Shown here: piece after piece, positions 10,881 through 22,720 of the stretch
Layout of the letters: each line of letters starts with the position of its first letter
How positions within the stretch are numbered: position 1 is the stretch's first letter
Assembly (NCBI RefSeq): GCF_003286085.1
Contig: NW_020825312.1
Location: 1,612,001 to 1,676,000 of the forward strand
Source: Drosophila persimilis
Lineage: Eukaryota > Arthropoda > Insecta > Diptera > Drosophilidae
Reading direction: 5' to 3'
Length of the DNA stretch: 64,000 nt
Position numbers and translations under genes: made by a program
The notes under the pieces: model-generated
Told to the model about the DNA's origin: nothing
Database searches by the model: none
What the model saw: only the letters and a program-made list of their open reading frames with translations

Positions 10881-11554
10881 CCATACTGACTTAGTATCGG
10901 GTATAACCTTAGAGTTGCGGTGTCCGCAGCAACTCACAACGTTCCCCCTCGTTTTTTGTGTACATATGTATGTATGTACAAACATATGTACATATATAGT
11001 GGAATAACAATACCTTGAATCATTTGAGTCGGTCGTCCCAAAGACGGGAATTGAATAGAGGCAACATCAACCGAGTACTTGCTATGTTGGCCACTTTAAA
11101 ACCTCCTATTATTATTATTAATTGCGGTTAATTATAATATGTATTTGATAAACATTCCATATACACTTTTTAGAGAACTATATCGGGACAAAAGTATATG
11201 GAATTATGGTTTTATTGACTTCTAATATTTTTTTCGTGGTGGCGGATAAAACAAACTTCTCTCGAGAGTTATTTCACATCGGTACAAAAAGAAATGGTTA
11301 AACAAACCTCTCTTTGGTTAGGTCCAACCGCTGGGCTATGGAAAAGTATGGACAACAGTCTCCAATGGATGCAATGACCGACTTTACGAAATTCTTCTGT
11401 ATATTTAGTAGGTATGCAACAAAAATTCTTTACATTTTAAAGCTGTCTCGACGAAATTTTGCAGTTTATTGTATTATTGCAGATATCGAAATTATGTATT
11501 AAGGTCGAGATACATACAGGAATTTAATAAAATCAATTAATAGGCTATAACATG

Positions 11555-12225
11555 TCAATATGAGAAAAGTTTCAAAGCAGCTTGGAAAAGAGAATTATAA
11601 CATTCATTCAAGAAAAAAAAACCATTTATGTTTCAAAAATATAGTAACCGTGTAGTTACCGTGTAGTTACCGTGTAGTTGCCGTGTAGTTATCGTGTAGT
11701 TACCGTGTAGTTACCGTGTAGATACCATGTAAAAACGGGAATTTTGGAGACCTTTTTTGTTTAAAGCATATTTTATAAACAATCCGACAAAAAGGAATCC
11801 TTAAAATTTACCCATCTTGTGGTGAATTAGTTCATCCATCTGATAAAGTTATATGTTCAGAGTTGAAGGTCCTAGCTGGCTAGTAATAATAGACCGAATA
11901 TCAAAATCGAGGAATATGATTTTCGATCACGGACAGGGAGCATTTAACCCATTGCCAACCAGACCAGTAGGTATTAAAGTAAACTCCACGAAACTGATGA
12001 AACTTTAAGATTTTCAGTGCAGTTAAGGTGAATGATATCGTGGTAATTTTCTTTTTAATTCAAGAGAAAGGATGATTTACAAGAAGAATTTAAAAACCGT
12101 ACTTATATACGTTTTAACCCAAGCTGCACATCTGTTTAAATAAAAGGATGGGATAAGTGGGTTAAGCCCACTTATCGGTATATTTTGAAAATGAATCGGT
12201 AGAAACAATGAGTTCCATTCCATAC
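11555..12225 (+). repeat. Promoter-abutting repeat family, copy A (long form)
   Basis: It shares ordered blocks with copies B, C and D: a block with cagcttggaaaa (about 11580); gaccgaatatcaaaatcgag (11891-11910); a block with aacccattg (about 11947); and gtttaaataaaagg then aagtgggttaagc (12133-12168). It ends in cggtatattttgaaaatga (12177-12195). Orientation is the same as copy B, toward anchor. The first part contains an 11-bp tandem array. Confidence 0.75.
11645..11731 (+). repeat. 11-bp tandem repeat, about 8 units (taccgtgtagt)
   Basis: Nearly identical 11-bp units (variants tgccgtgtagt, tatcgtgtagt) follow each other inside copy A. The other copies lack this array, so it expanded locally. 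Confidence 0.9.
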
Positions 12226-13024
12226 TTTCAAATAATGTACTTTAATTACAGTAGTTGGATCGAAAAATAGTGATGATTGGAACTGCATTTTCCGACGATT
12301 GAAAAGGTGAACCAACCGGGAAATGTACGTGAATATTGGGGCCATTGGGGAATATTATATTAACACGACATATCCGAACATGCTGTCCGTGGCCCGTTTC
12401 AGCCATCATGCTATTCAGGTACTTCCATGTTGTTCAGATTAACGGACTTAGGACTGGACTGGTATTAAAACTTGGTATTGAAAAGTTACTTTAATATGCA
12501 TTTGCAATACACCACATATAATATATCCATATAAAGTTATTTTTCATGTGGTTGGGTACCCTTTTCCACATGTTCAAATATACGGAACATTAACAGAACC
12601 GGTTTTGGTAACTGAAACGGGTTTGAAACGAGAATGGACGGAATTTTTCTTGTCAACCAATGAAAATAGTCAAAAATATTTGTCAAACCGGCGCTTAAAA
12701 AAATCGTTAGCGGTTTCAAAAATGTTTTTTCAAAACATGTTGCAGCAGCAGCATGTTTTAACGTAACTACTTACGTTTTACCGTTTGCAACATTCAATTC
12801 GAATGGGCCAGACACATGTGCGGAGAAATCGAGCAGCACATCCCTCAACATTTTGCAAACCCTGAGATATTATGGAATTGTGAAAATGTTGTTTATCCCA
12901 AGCTCCACTATATGCAGTAACTAGACAGTCTCTGTTTTAAACCTACATATATAAAAAAAAGTTTGCAGTCTATGGTTTTCTTATAGAGACCAAGAATAGG
13001 TATCGGGATCGCTATATAGACTCA
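12226..13024. other. AT-rich spacer between repeat copies A and B; no gene seen
   Basis: No splice-supported coding and no recognised element are visible. The longest open stretch (12548-12766, plus) has no coding character. Confidence 0.5.
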
Positions 13025-13693
13025 CGAAACTAATCATATGCCTAAATAGGTGTCCAAAATGTCAACCTGAGAAAAGTCATTAGCTATGTTTCAAATCAGC
13101 TTGGAAAACAGAATTTTAATGTCAATTAGATGAAATAGGGTATAAAAATGTCCATACTCATAGCGAATACCTGTTGACCAGCAACAGACACGTAACAATC
13201 CATACTCACTACGTTTTATTCTAGACACACTTACGTTTTGCGCTTGACCTTTTATTGCTTCAACCTTATTTTAGACACAATCCAAGAAAAAGGAGTCATT
13301 AAAACTAGCCAATCTTGTAGAAAATTGAATTTTCAATCGCATATAATTAAGAATTAAGAGCTTAAATCTTTATCTAACTACCAATACTTGACCGAATATC
13401 AAAATCGAGGAATTTGAATTCCGATCATGGACAGAAACGATTAACCCATTGTGGACCAGAGTGTATTACTTTCCACGAAAGTTGTTAATTTGAAGAATTT
13501 TAGCGCAGTTCTGGTGAAAGACATCGTGATAATTCATTTTTTAAGTAAAGAGAAAGTATGTATCTGCGAGAAGAACTTGTAAACTGTATTATTTTCCGCC
13601 GTTTACCACAAGTTGTTGAACTGCTTAAATAGAGGGGGCTGAGTGGGCTAAGTTTATTAGTGAGACCCTGTCTGTGAGATCGTGGTCACACTG
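13025..13693 (+). repeat. Promoter-abutting repeat family, copy B (long form), leading into anchor
   Basis: Blocks in order: gagaaaag...cagcttggaaaacag (about 13068-13097); agccaatcttgtagaaaatt (13308-13327); gaccgaatatcaaaatcgag (about 13391); attaacccattg (about 13440); tgcttaaatagagggggc then gtgggctaag (13622-13652). The copy runs directly into GGTCACAC at 13684-13691, the Motif 1 of the anchor promoter. Confidence 0.8.
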
Positions 13694-13700
13694 CTGCTGT
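13680..13700 (+). promoter_or_regulatory. anchor: anchor core promoter with Motif 1 (GGTCACACTG)
   Basis: tggtcacactg at 13683-13693 matches the Drosophila Motif 1 consensus (YGGTCACACTR), bound by M1BP at TATA-less housekeeping promoters. It lies about 500 bp upstream of the anchor ATG. No TATA box is seen. The 5' UTR would run from about 13690 to 14194. Confidence 0.6.
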
Positions 13701-14194
13701 TTCGACTCCCACAAAAGCGCATCGGCGGGCGCTCAAAAAGTTAAAATAATAATAAACAATATACCAAGTAGCTAATAACGAGTGCCGCGGGAAACGTGCA
13801 GTGCGAATAAGATGAGCCCACGCAAAATTAACCGCCCGAACAGATGAAATCGAGAGTAGCGTCCTCGTCGGCGTCGCAAATATTGTGCTTTGAACATGAA
13901 AACGAGTGCTAAAAATATAAAACAACAACAATTGGCACTGCGTAGAAAAGCCAATTAAATAATAGAGCATCCGTTGTCTGGTTTTAAAGCGAAAGGAAAA
14001 AACCCCTGATATTTGCGAAAAACTCAATATTAAACCAGCTGCTTGTCGCGCGTGCCACCCTTTTGACGTCACAGCGCCGTCAGCTGCAGAACAAACTCTT
14101 CCACGGGTGGTGGTGCACCATGACGTACCAGTGACGCGCAGCTCACCTACCCTACTACCCCAATAGTACCTGAATATAGAGTGCATTAGTCGCA

Positions 14195-17100
14195 ATGGAT
14201 AGTTCTATGTACTACGCAAAGGACAATAATGTGGCCAACACCACAGAGGCGGCAGCGTTCATGGAGGCCGTCGCCACGACGGTCAGGGCCAATGCCACGC
14301 CACGCGTCGACGATGGCGGTGTATCCATGAACAATTTCTATCCGGCATTGGTTCAGTGTTTTGGCATCATCATATGCGGGTTAGTAGACGAGTCACATGA
14401 GAGTACGCGTGGGCAGATGATAAGATTATAGAAATCGATAGTGCTGCTGTCATTGCTCTTGCATCCCCCTCAAAGGTCAGGGTTCAGCTGTGGAGGTGTG
14501 TGGGTGGCTGACCTTTCCTTTATACATTCGCCCCCTGATATGGGGTCTCAAAGTTCATATAGATAGTTGCCCCCCTCCCAACTCTACACGCTTCCCACGC
14601 AGTGGCTCCGTGACGCTCTTTTCCCCTTATCAGAGCGCGTACGTGCCGCAAAGGAAAGTTCTCCATTGAGGGTCCATTATGTCCCGCCATTCAATTTCTC
14701 TGATTTGCCCATTTATTGCCCCTCTTTCGCCACTTATCTAGTGCCCACTCGCATTTAATCTTCTGCCAAACTGCTGTCTCATGATCCAATTCGATTCGTT
14801 TGTTATTCCAAATAAACTCCAGACACACGCAAAAAATGGTTGAACAATCAGTTAAATGAGTGTCTGTTATTTTTAAAATGTTTGTATGTACTTTTTTTGG
14901 GAACATGAGATATGGGGCTGTGCAAAATGTTGCATATCCCAGGCATTATTTGTAGATAAAAGTGAAATGGAGCTTACGGGTGTTCTGTGGAATTTTTTGT
15001 TTTGCAGCTTTCTTTTAAAAAAAAAAGATATTAAATTACCCAGCGAAAGAGATCTGAATGATGATATGAGGACTCCTACCTAACCAAAGGCTTGGTTAAA
15101 CAGCGGCATTTTGTTTTATATCGGGGGGGGGGTCTATATATCCTACCTTCCGTACCCAAAATACCCAAAAAACGGAGACCGCTTTTCCAATTTTCCCTCA
15201 CTCAGAGTTTTTCATAATTTTGCCAGCCCCATTCCCTGGTTTTATAGCTTTGCAACGGACTGTAGCCCTTGTTTATTGTCTTGTTTTTTTTCGTCTTGTA
15301 ATTTATGCTGCCTGTTCTTTGTGGAATTTCTGATTTATTGCAAAAAACGACAGTAGGGTTTTTCTTAATAACAAAATTTCCGTTGAGTCATTGAAGTAGA
15401 AATCGGATTTAGATATTTTTATGTAGATTCTTGCATTACTTCCCACTGTACAACACAAAAATCTGAACCAATTTGGCAACGTTTGTGGTCGCAATTTTCC
15501 GGGGAAATTGCCATGAAGCCATGAAGCCATGAAATTGTTGAACAGAGTGCCTGCCGCTCACTCGCCGCGGGAACAACCTATGGAAATCGGAAATCGGAAA
15601 TCTCCCACGGGTGGTCTCTTGTTATATCTTGATATATGCATCTGAGCCGAAACCTAATTGCCTCTTAAACAATAATCGAAAGTAAAAACGTTTAGAGAGT
15701 GCGGGGAAAAAAACACACACGTAAAAATACGGTAGAGAGAGAGTCAACAAAACAATTACAAAAATGACCTTGCCAAACGGTGCAGCATTCAGCGGGCAGC
15801 AGACAGTAGCAGCAGCACCTGAGGCAACATCTATCTAATATCGTATCTATTGTGTTGTACTTATTTAGATTATGCAAGCACCTATTGCCGTATTTGACTG
15901 CCAATTACTGGCGATATGCATGCTACACCCCCAGCGTAGACATTCATTCAAATGCATTCCTACTGTTCAATCAAATAATTATAGAATAGATATTGCACTC
16001 CCCCAAGTGGGGGTTCGGTTCGGTTCGGTAATATCATTTTATTTTATTACTCAAAAGTTCTCCCGTCATCCGCCGAAAATGTCGTACGGAGCGCCTCACG
16101 ACTCCACAGACGCCCTGTAAGGGCTTTAATTCCTACAAAAAATTGATTAAATGATGAAAGAACACAGTCTATCTCTAAATATAAATAAAGGCTGTTCGGA
16201 GTTAGAGCTAACAATCTTTATTATTACAATCTCTAAGCTCTTTAGATTGAATATCCCAATATTTGCACTCCCAACTCTGTGATCTCTGGAACAGATATGT
16301 ATTTCAAACAGTAGCGCATCAATTCAAGTTTTATTTATATTTATTTCGTGTGGCTCGTAATGCAGTTAAAATGTATTTATTTTACGACCATTATCAGATT
16401 GAAATTATACTTTACTCTTTTATTTGGTGGAACGTTGCGTTCGTATTTTGATTCATTCGGTGTTAATTGGCGCTCTCACCGTTTCGAATTGATGGATTTC
16501 CTTTCTAGACTTTCGATCGGGCTACAGGCTGATAAGCTTAGGTAGTAATTACCGGAATATACTTCCCACCCCAGAGCTGCCGCTGCCGCTGCTGCTGCTG
16601 CCACTTTAGCTTACATATACGGAATACTATATAATGTATAATTTGTATGGCATATTCCATATGGGTTAAAGCAATTCTAATCTAGAAGCACACGCAGCTG
16701 TTTCTTCTGTTGGCTGGGGGGAAGCTGGCGGTTTCTAGAGAGTTGCCTAACAGGTCGGTCGCCAGAGAGAATTTCATGTATTTCATGCCAGGGAATATCT
16801 TGTCACACCTCTTTAACACTGCGACTGAGGCGCGGCACGTACTTAGGGCGATTGCCACTCTACTAGTTCTCCATTTCAAAAGGTTTTTCTGTTTCTAATC
16901 CCTCAGTTTAGGGAAACCTTAACCGCACAGAACCTTTCTGTTTACTGCAGGTAGTAACCTCCATGATCGGCCCACTATATCTAGACCAGGTATCGGTTGT
17001 GTTCAGGACAGTCAGTTCCCTACAGTCCAGCGGAGTAGTCGAATACATTGAATAAACCATTCCCGGGACTGGGAGACCTAGTAGACCTAGAAACGTTGGT

Positions 17101-20100
17101 TCTGCAAGGGCATCCCCAGGGTCTTCCAGTTAAACCAAACCCGGCAACTCTTTCCGATTTCTGTTGCTGCGTTACTCCAAAACACTTGTAGCGCGCCCTC
17201 TAGATAAATGGGTAAATAAGGAAATGCTATTTACCTTTACTTTTGTTGTGTTCCCAAGACCTTAAAGTTATTTTTTGTGATGAATGTGCTTGTTCAAGAA
17301 CATCTGTTGAAACGTATATTTATAGCTTTCTTTCATGGAAAGAAATCTCTCGCTAGGGCTTTATAGATTTTCAACGTGAATGGAATCTAGGGTACAGTTT
17401 GGACTATTTGATCTATGCCTTTGCAAGACACACTTCCTTATCAATAATGTTTACACTTTGTAGCAGATAGGAATACACAATTGTCGCGAGTATTTCTGGA
17501 ATTCCAAAGAATGCCAAAAATGTATGACACATCGGGGAGTTCACAGACACATAGCGAAAGAGATCTCCTATCTCTTGAGCATCTTCCAGAGACAAACAGA
17601 GACATTATTCCGGTTCTTCCCAGCAGCCATAAACTCAAGCAAAGTAGCGATTTGTGGAGCTGCAGTAAATTAGCATTGAGTCATGCCCCGTGGAGGCCGC
17701 ATTCGGGGAAGTACTCCGCATACTCCAGTTTGCCCAGACAGACAGATGTCCGAAGCACAGGGGAAGTTCATTTTGGTGTGACAGAAATACAGATTTTTAC
17801 CTGAGAAACGTTTACAAATCGTTTGTTAGCCAAGAGACCAGACGCCGCCGAAATCGAAACTGGTTTACAAGCCGGATCACGTGTGGTGTGTCTGGTGATT
17901 GCTTTATATACAAATAAATAAATTAATATGTATATGCATCAGAGTTTCCGCCTTTCCGGCGGGGGGACTTGCTTAACAACTGCCTCGGGGGAAGGGAGGG
18001 CGTGGCCAGACACGCCTTTACAAGCCGCACAACAAATTGATTAATAAATGTTCTCTTTTTTGATTGCAGTTACATTGCCGGACGCTTCAAGATCATCAGC
18101 AATGCGGAAACCAAGGGACTGGGCACCTTTGTGGGCACCTTTGCCCTGCCCTCGCTCATCTTCCTGTCGCTGGTGGAACTCAACTGGAGTGCCGTCAACT
18201 GGAGCTTCCTCCTGGCGATGCTGGTGTCCAAGGCGATTGTCTTCTTTTCGGTGCTGATCATTTCCCTGCTGGTGGCGAGGCCGCTCAACTATGCCCGCGG
18301 CGGTTTGATGGCCATTTTCTGTACGCAGAGCAATGATTTTGCCATCGGCTATCCCATAGGTGGGTTTCATCATCATCTGTTCAATGCATCTTCTATGATT
18401 AAATCCATATGTGTACCCCCAGTTATGGCTCTGTACAAGGATGTGCATCCGGAATATGCCGCGTATCTGTATTTGATGGCACCCATTTCGCTGGCCATAC
18501 TCAATCCCATTGGTTTGGTGCTCATGGAGATCTCCAAGATAATCAAGAACAAGGAGGAGGCGGTAAGAACTCTACAGTGGAGCATCTCTGTGCTCAGATA
18601 TCTAATCCTTTGCCCCTCCTTTTGGCAGACCCGCAATCCCCCACTGTGTCCGGAAACCTGTCCAGCCGAGCAAATGGCCAAACGGAATAGATGCTTCGGC
18701 GACCGTGCCATACTGGTGTTCAACACCATTGTGGCACTGTTCTTCAATCCACTGCTGTTGATGACCCTGCTGGGCGTGGCCGGGGGATTTCTTTTCCCCC
18801 ATGGCCTGCCCGAAATGGTATCCAGCACGCTGCGCACGCTCGGACAGAGCTTCTCGGCCACTGCCTTGTTTCTGCTCGGCCTGAAGATTGTCGGTGGCCG
18901 GGGAACAGAGAACAAGAGCATTGGGTTCCTATTGCCTGGCGTCCTCATTCTAGTCAAGATGTGAGTTGGTGTTTATAGCGCTTTATGTTTCGATATTAAT
19001 GGCATCTTCTTTGCATATAGATTGGTGCTGCCCTTGGTGATCCGGCAGACGGTGAACATCATGCAGGCGGGCCAGAACTTCAATGACACCACGGAGCTGA
19101 GCACTTTCGGCTTTCTCTATGGCACCTTTCCCGCTGCCCCGGGCGCCTTTGTCATTGCCACGCAGTACAACATGGAAGTGGAATTGGTAAAGCGTACAAC
19201 ATTAATTGGTTGACACCGTTTTCAATACCCTTTGTGCTCGTAGGTTGCTCGCAGTATGGTCTTTTGCACGTTCATCTCAGCGCCTCTCATGTTCATATCC
19301 GCCAAAATGATATCGCTGACGAATCTAAAGCCTCTGGATTATCTGCACGAGCTGGACGCCTTCTCGTTTGACATTAGCATTGCCGGGGCAGCCGCCTGCT
19401 GCTGCATGCTGACCCTGATGATTGTCACAAAGCGCTTTAAGCGCATGCCGCAGCGAATTACCTTCTGTCTGGTGCTGTCTCAGGTGAGGGATTACTGCTG
19501 CTGCTCTCCCAGGATCTGTTATTAGCTCATGTTCTCTGTAGCTCATGTGCTGCATTGGGGTTATACTGTGGTCCAAGATGGAGCATGTGCCACGCTGGCC
19601 CTTGTATCTGCAGTTCTTTTTGTTCAACATTGGCACCTACAGCACTCGCCTGTGGACGGCTCTGTTGGCCATCTCCCTGCTCTTTCTGCAGTGCCGCAGC
19701 CTGTGTTTTGTGCTCAAAATGTGGCCCTATATGGTAATCAATTGATTTTCACTCATCTCTTGCTATTTATTAATCAGAGTCTGGCTTTTATTTTAGTTGG
19801 TGTTCGCTTGGGGCGTGCCGGCCATAATTTCGGGTCTCCTGGTGGCCTTCGACTCGAATGTGATGTCGGGAGAGAAACATCATCCCAGCTTTCAATATGG
19901 AAATGCTCAGGCAGCCATCGCTGTTTTTATGCTAGTCATGTGCTTTATAGGTCAGTCCTCAGGGCATTATTTAGACACTTTTGGTTTCCCCCCGCCGCCA
20001 ACAACGTGATGATAAAACTATATACATTGAAAAGTTAATAACAATCTGTCGTGGCCCTCTTCTAGGGATATATTCCACCCACCTTTTGAGCGCTGGGTGA

Positions 20101-22156
20101 AATTTGTTTAAACACAAGAGTGAAAGAATGTAGGAAAATATTTTCTGCATGGTGTATCTGAAGTTTTGGTTTGAAATTTGTTTCATTTTTCATCGTTGCC
20201 AAAACGAGAGACACAACATCCAGCAAATGTTGTTCCTGATTTCATTCTGGGTGTTTAAATATTTTTCCCAGCCTTAAAAGTGGGTAGTTGATACCCTCCT
20301 ACTTGGCCCCAGGAATAAGTTATATTTCCTTGGCAATAGGAAAGAGGCCTGGCAGTTGTTACCACAATACGTGATGCATGTAAAGTTTTCAATCTGATTT
20401 GGCTGTTGTAAAATATTTTATTTTATCTTAATTTGAAGAATTTTGTAAAGTTAGATTTTCTTAAATATTTTGCAGTGACTGTCGGTTGCTTGGTGCTGCA
20501 TCAGCGGTACAAGAAACGCTACGAGAAGTTCATGACCTATTCACGTGAGCTGTCGAATCCAGAGTCGGGTACGCACTTCGATATCCCTTCACTGTCACAA
20601 ATTCCACAACTTTAATCGAATTTTCTTACCCCAGAATCTTCAGATTTGCATTCGACCATATCCACAACCAATTTGCTGAGCCACACAGATCGAACCTCGC
20701 TAAGGCAGAGCGTGCGCACTGCTTCATATTCGTCCTCGTCGGACGATGATGAAATGATACCCACAGCCGCGGGAGTGCCAGCGAACAGAGCCAATAGCAG
20801 TGGAGGCTGTGGCTCGGGCAATGGCAATTGCTGTTCCGGAGGAAGTGCCGTGACGACCCCAACAACAACCAGCACTGTGGTGGTCGACATTGAGGATCTG
20901 TTGAGTCGCAATCGTCAGCGACCGAATGCTGTTAATCCCAAAGATCTGGACAAAATCGAAACCGAACCAGCCACAACAGAAGAGTATGTTGCATAGTATT
21001 CTGTACATTTCCAATGAAAAGGTCTTACGGTGTTGTTTTCCTTGAAGGATACGCAGTCACATGTGCAGCAGTTCGTTCAACTGCGGACCGAGCACTTCGC
21101 GACAAAGCTGTCAGACGATTATCGAACGGTATGAGGATCAGACACGACGCGGACTCGAACCGCTGGAGCAAACAAGCGACTCGGACGAGCATCAGACGCT
21201 GAAGCACACCGTCCTGCTGATTGCTCTGCTGTGCTCCATGTTTGTGGGCCTGGCCGTGTCCATTTGGACATTGGTGATGGAGGGCATGTCGGGCATCTAT
21301 CTGGAGCTGAGTTTCCTCGACGCTTTCCTCAATTTCGGCCAGGGTCTCATCGTCTTGGCTGTGTTCATAACGGACATGGGAGAGCTGCTCATGCCAGTGG
21401 TCAAGCTCTGGCGGAAGTTATGGTAAGTTACGGGATGGGCGAAAAACCTTTGAGAAAAGCTTTTCATTTGCTTTTGCTTGTCACAGGTATGGAGCGAATG
21501 TCGTCAGCCTGCCGCACTGGTCGAATGTTCGTCCCGAAACGAAGACCATTTGCGAACAGTTTCGCAATCATCATTTGGAGAACTGCAAGAAGGACATTGC
21601 CAAGGACAGAAGGTGAGGTTTTGTGGCATCATTTAAACATAGCTTGTAGTTAGATTCAAAACAAACTGTAGGATTAGCTGTAGGACATTTTATCAGTAGA
21701 GAAATGTGTTTTTTTATTTTTGAAACCCTTTCTGTATTAGAAATTTGAGCAGCGATAGGATTAATCAATTGGAAGATATGTTTGTAGGACATTTTTAATT
21801 TGGAAATGTAGGTAAGATCCATTTGCGACCTCCCAGCTCTTGATTAGCGCTCTCTCCCTCTCTATTTCATTCGATATTTGTCAGACAGATCGTAGTACTG
21901 CCTTATCTCTGGTTGAACATTTATTAACCTATTCTTGTATGTGTGTTTCCACAGGTGGCGCATTCGTGTCTACCGCAAGGTGTTCTATGGCAGCGAATTT
22001 GTCAGCTGGCTCATCGAGGTGGGCCTCTCCAAGGACCGCATGGAGGCGGTGCACTATGCCCGGCATCTGGTCGACGGCCGGGTACTGCGCCACATCAACA
22101 ACGTCTATCATTTCGAGGATAAGCTGCTGCTCTACAACTTTTGCAGTCGCATCTAA
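14195..22156 (+). CDS. anchor: anchor, GPR155/LYCHOS-family membrane protein, 947 aa
   Basis: Multi-pass protein with an N-terminal transporter-like half (auxin-efflux/PIN fold), a seven-helix half and a C-terminal DEP domain. Vertebrate GPR155 is a lysosomal cholesterol sensor acting on mTORC1. Coding exons: 14195-14379, 18070-18359, 18423-18562, 18629-18960, 19021-19186, 19244-19483, 19542-19733, 19797-19950, 20476-20568, 20635-20983, 21048-21422, 21487-21612, 21955-22156. They total 2844 nt with matching phases. Key motifs are TQSNDFAIGYP in the transporter part and a helix-breaking NP in LAILNPIGL. An acidic/Gly/Ser-rich cytoplasmic loop is encoded by exon 10, two or more helices by exon 11, and the DEP domain by the last exon (about residues 881-947, including WRIRVYRKVFYGSEFVSWL). 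The first exon is separated by a 3.7-kb intron. The family call is firm. Confidence 0.93.
14380..18069 (+). other. 3.7-kb first coding intron of anchor
   Basis: AT-rich intron with no conserved coding. It contains a poly-G run (about 15124-15132), a GGTTC repeat (16014-16028) and a CTG/CCG repeat (16574-16602). No nested gene or recognised transposon is visible. Confidence 0.7.
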
Positions 22157-22720
22157 AAGGCAAAGCCACAAAAAGATGAAGCAACTACGCCAAATTTAGT
22201 TCGATTTTTGTTTAGTTTTCTGTATGTTTTGTAGGTAATTTTGTCTGCTGTGATTGTATGCGAGCCCCGCACACACACGTGCCCACACACATCACAGCCT
22301 AGTGTGTGTGGGCGGGCGTGTGACAGAGAGAGAGCGTAAGAGAAGAAGAGAGGAAGAGCTAGTGAAATGTTTATAATGTCCAAGTTTTTTTTTTTATGTT
22401 TATTCACTAAGTAGCTGCCTCGGGTCGCCCAGCTCGAGCTATATGTAGGCTATATAGTGCAATATAGAATACAGAATGACGTAGCGGAGGAAGAAGTATA
22501 CAGATACGAGAAGAAAGTTTCCTAATCTAAACCCAAAAAGAATAGAAAAACAACGATATCCTTGTCACAAACAAGTGAAAACTGTGCATAAAACGTTTGT
22601 GGATGATCACCAAAGCTATAAACGAATCTAATATATATTTAATATTATATACCTATATATATATATACGTACCTGTAGTATAGTGTAAACCCATCCCATG
22701 AATAAATACATGTATATATA
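22157..22720 (+). terminator. anchor: anchor 3' UTR and polyadenylation region
   Basis: Non-coding sequence follows the TAA at 22154-22156. AATAAA at 22701-22706 is the best polyadenylation signal. A long GT/CA-rich imperfect palindrome lies at 22262-22322. Confidence 0.6.

Larger units (their letters stand above)
9746..10905. mobile_element. Non-autonomous TIR element with GTCY microsatellite ('mini-me'/DINE-like)
   Basis: The left end (tatacccgatact, 9746-9758) is the exact inverse of the right end (agtatcgggtata, 10893-10905). The left end is followed by a second small palindrome (caaaatgagtattgg...). A GTCC/GTCT tetranucleotide tract lies at about 9891-9976. The interior has three related segments of about 200 bp with 'cgcccccacaaaggacgaaa'-type sequence (near 10090, 10430, 10565). 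There is no protein-coding capacity. GTCY tracts are the hallmark of Drosophila mini-me elements as I know them. The exact family name is uncertain. Confidence 0.75.
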
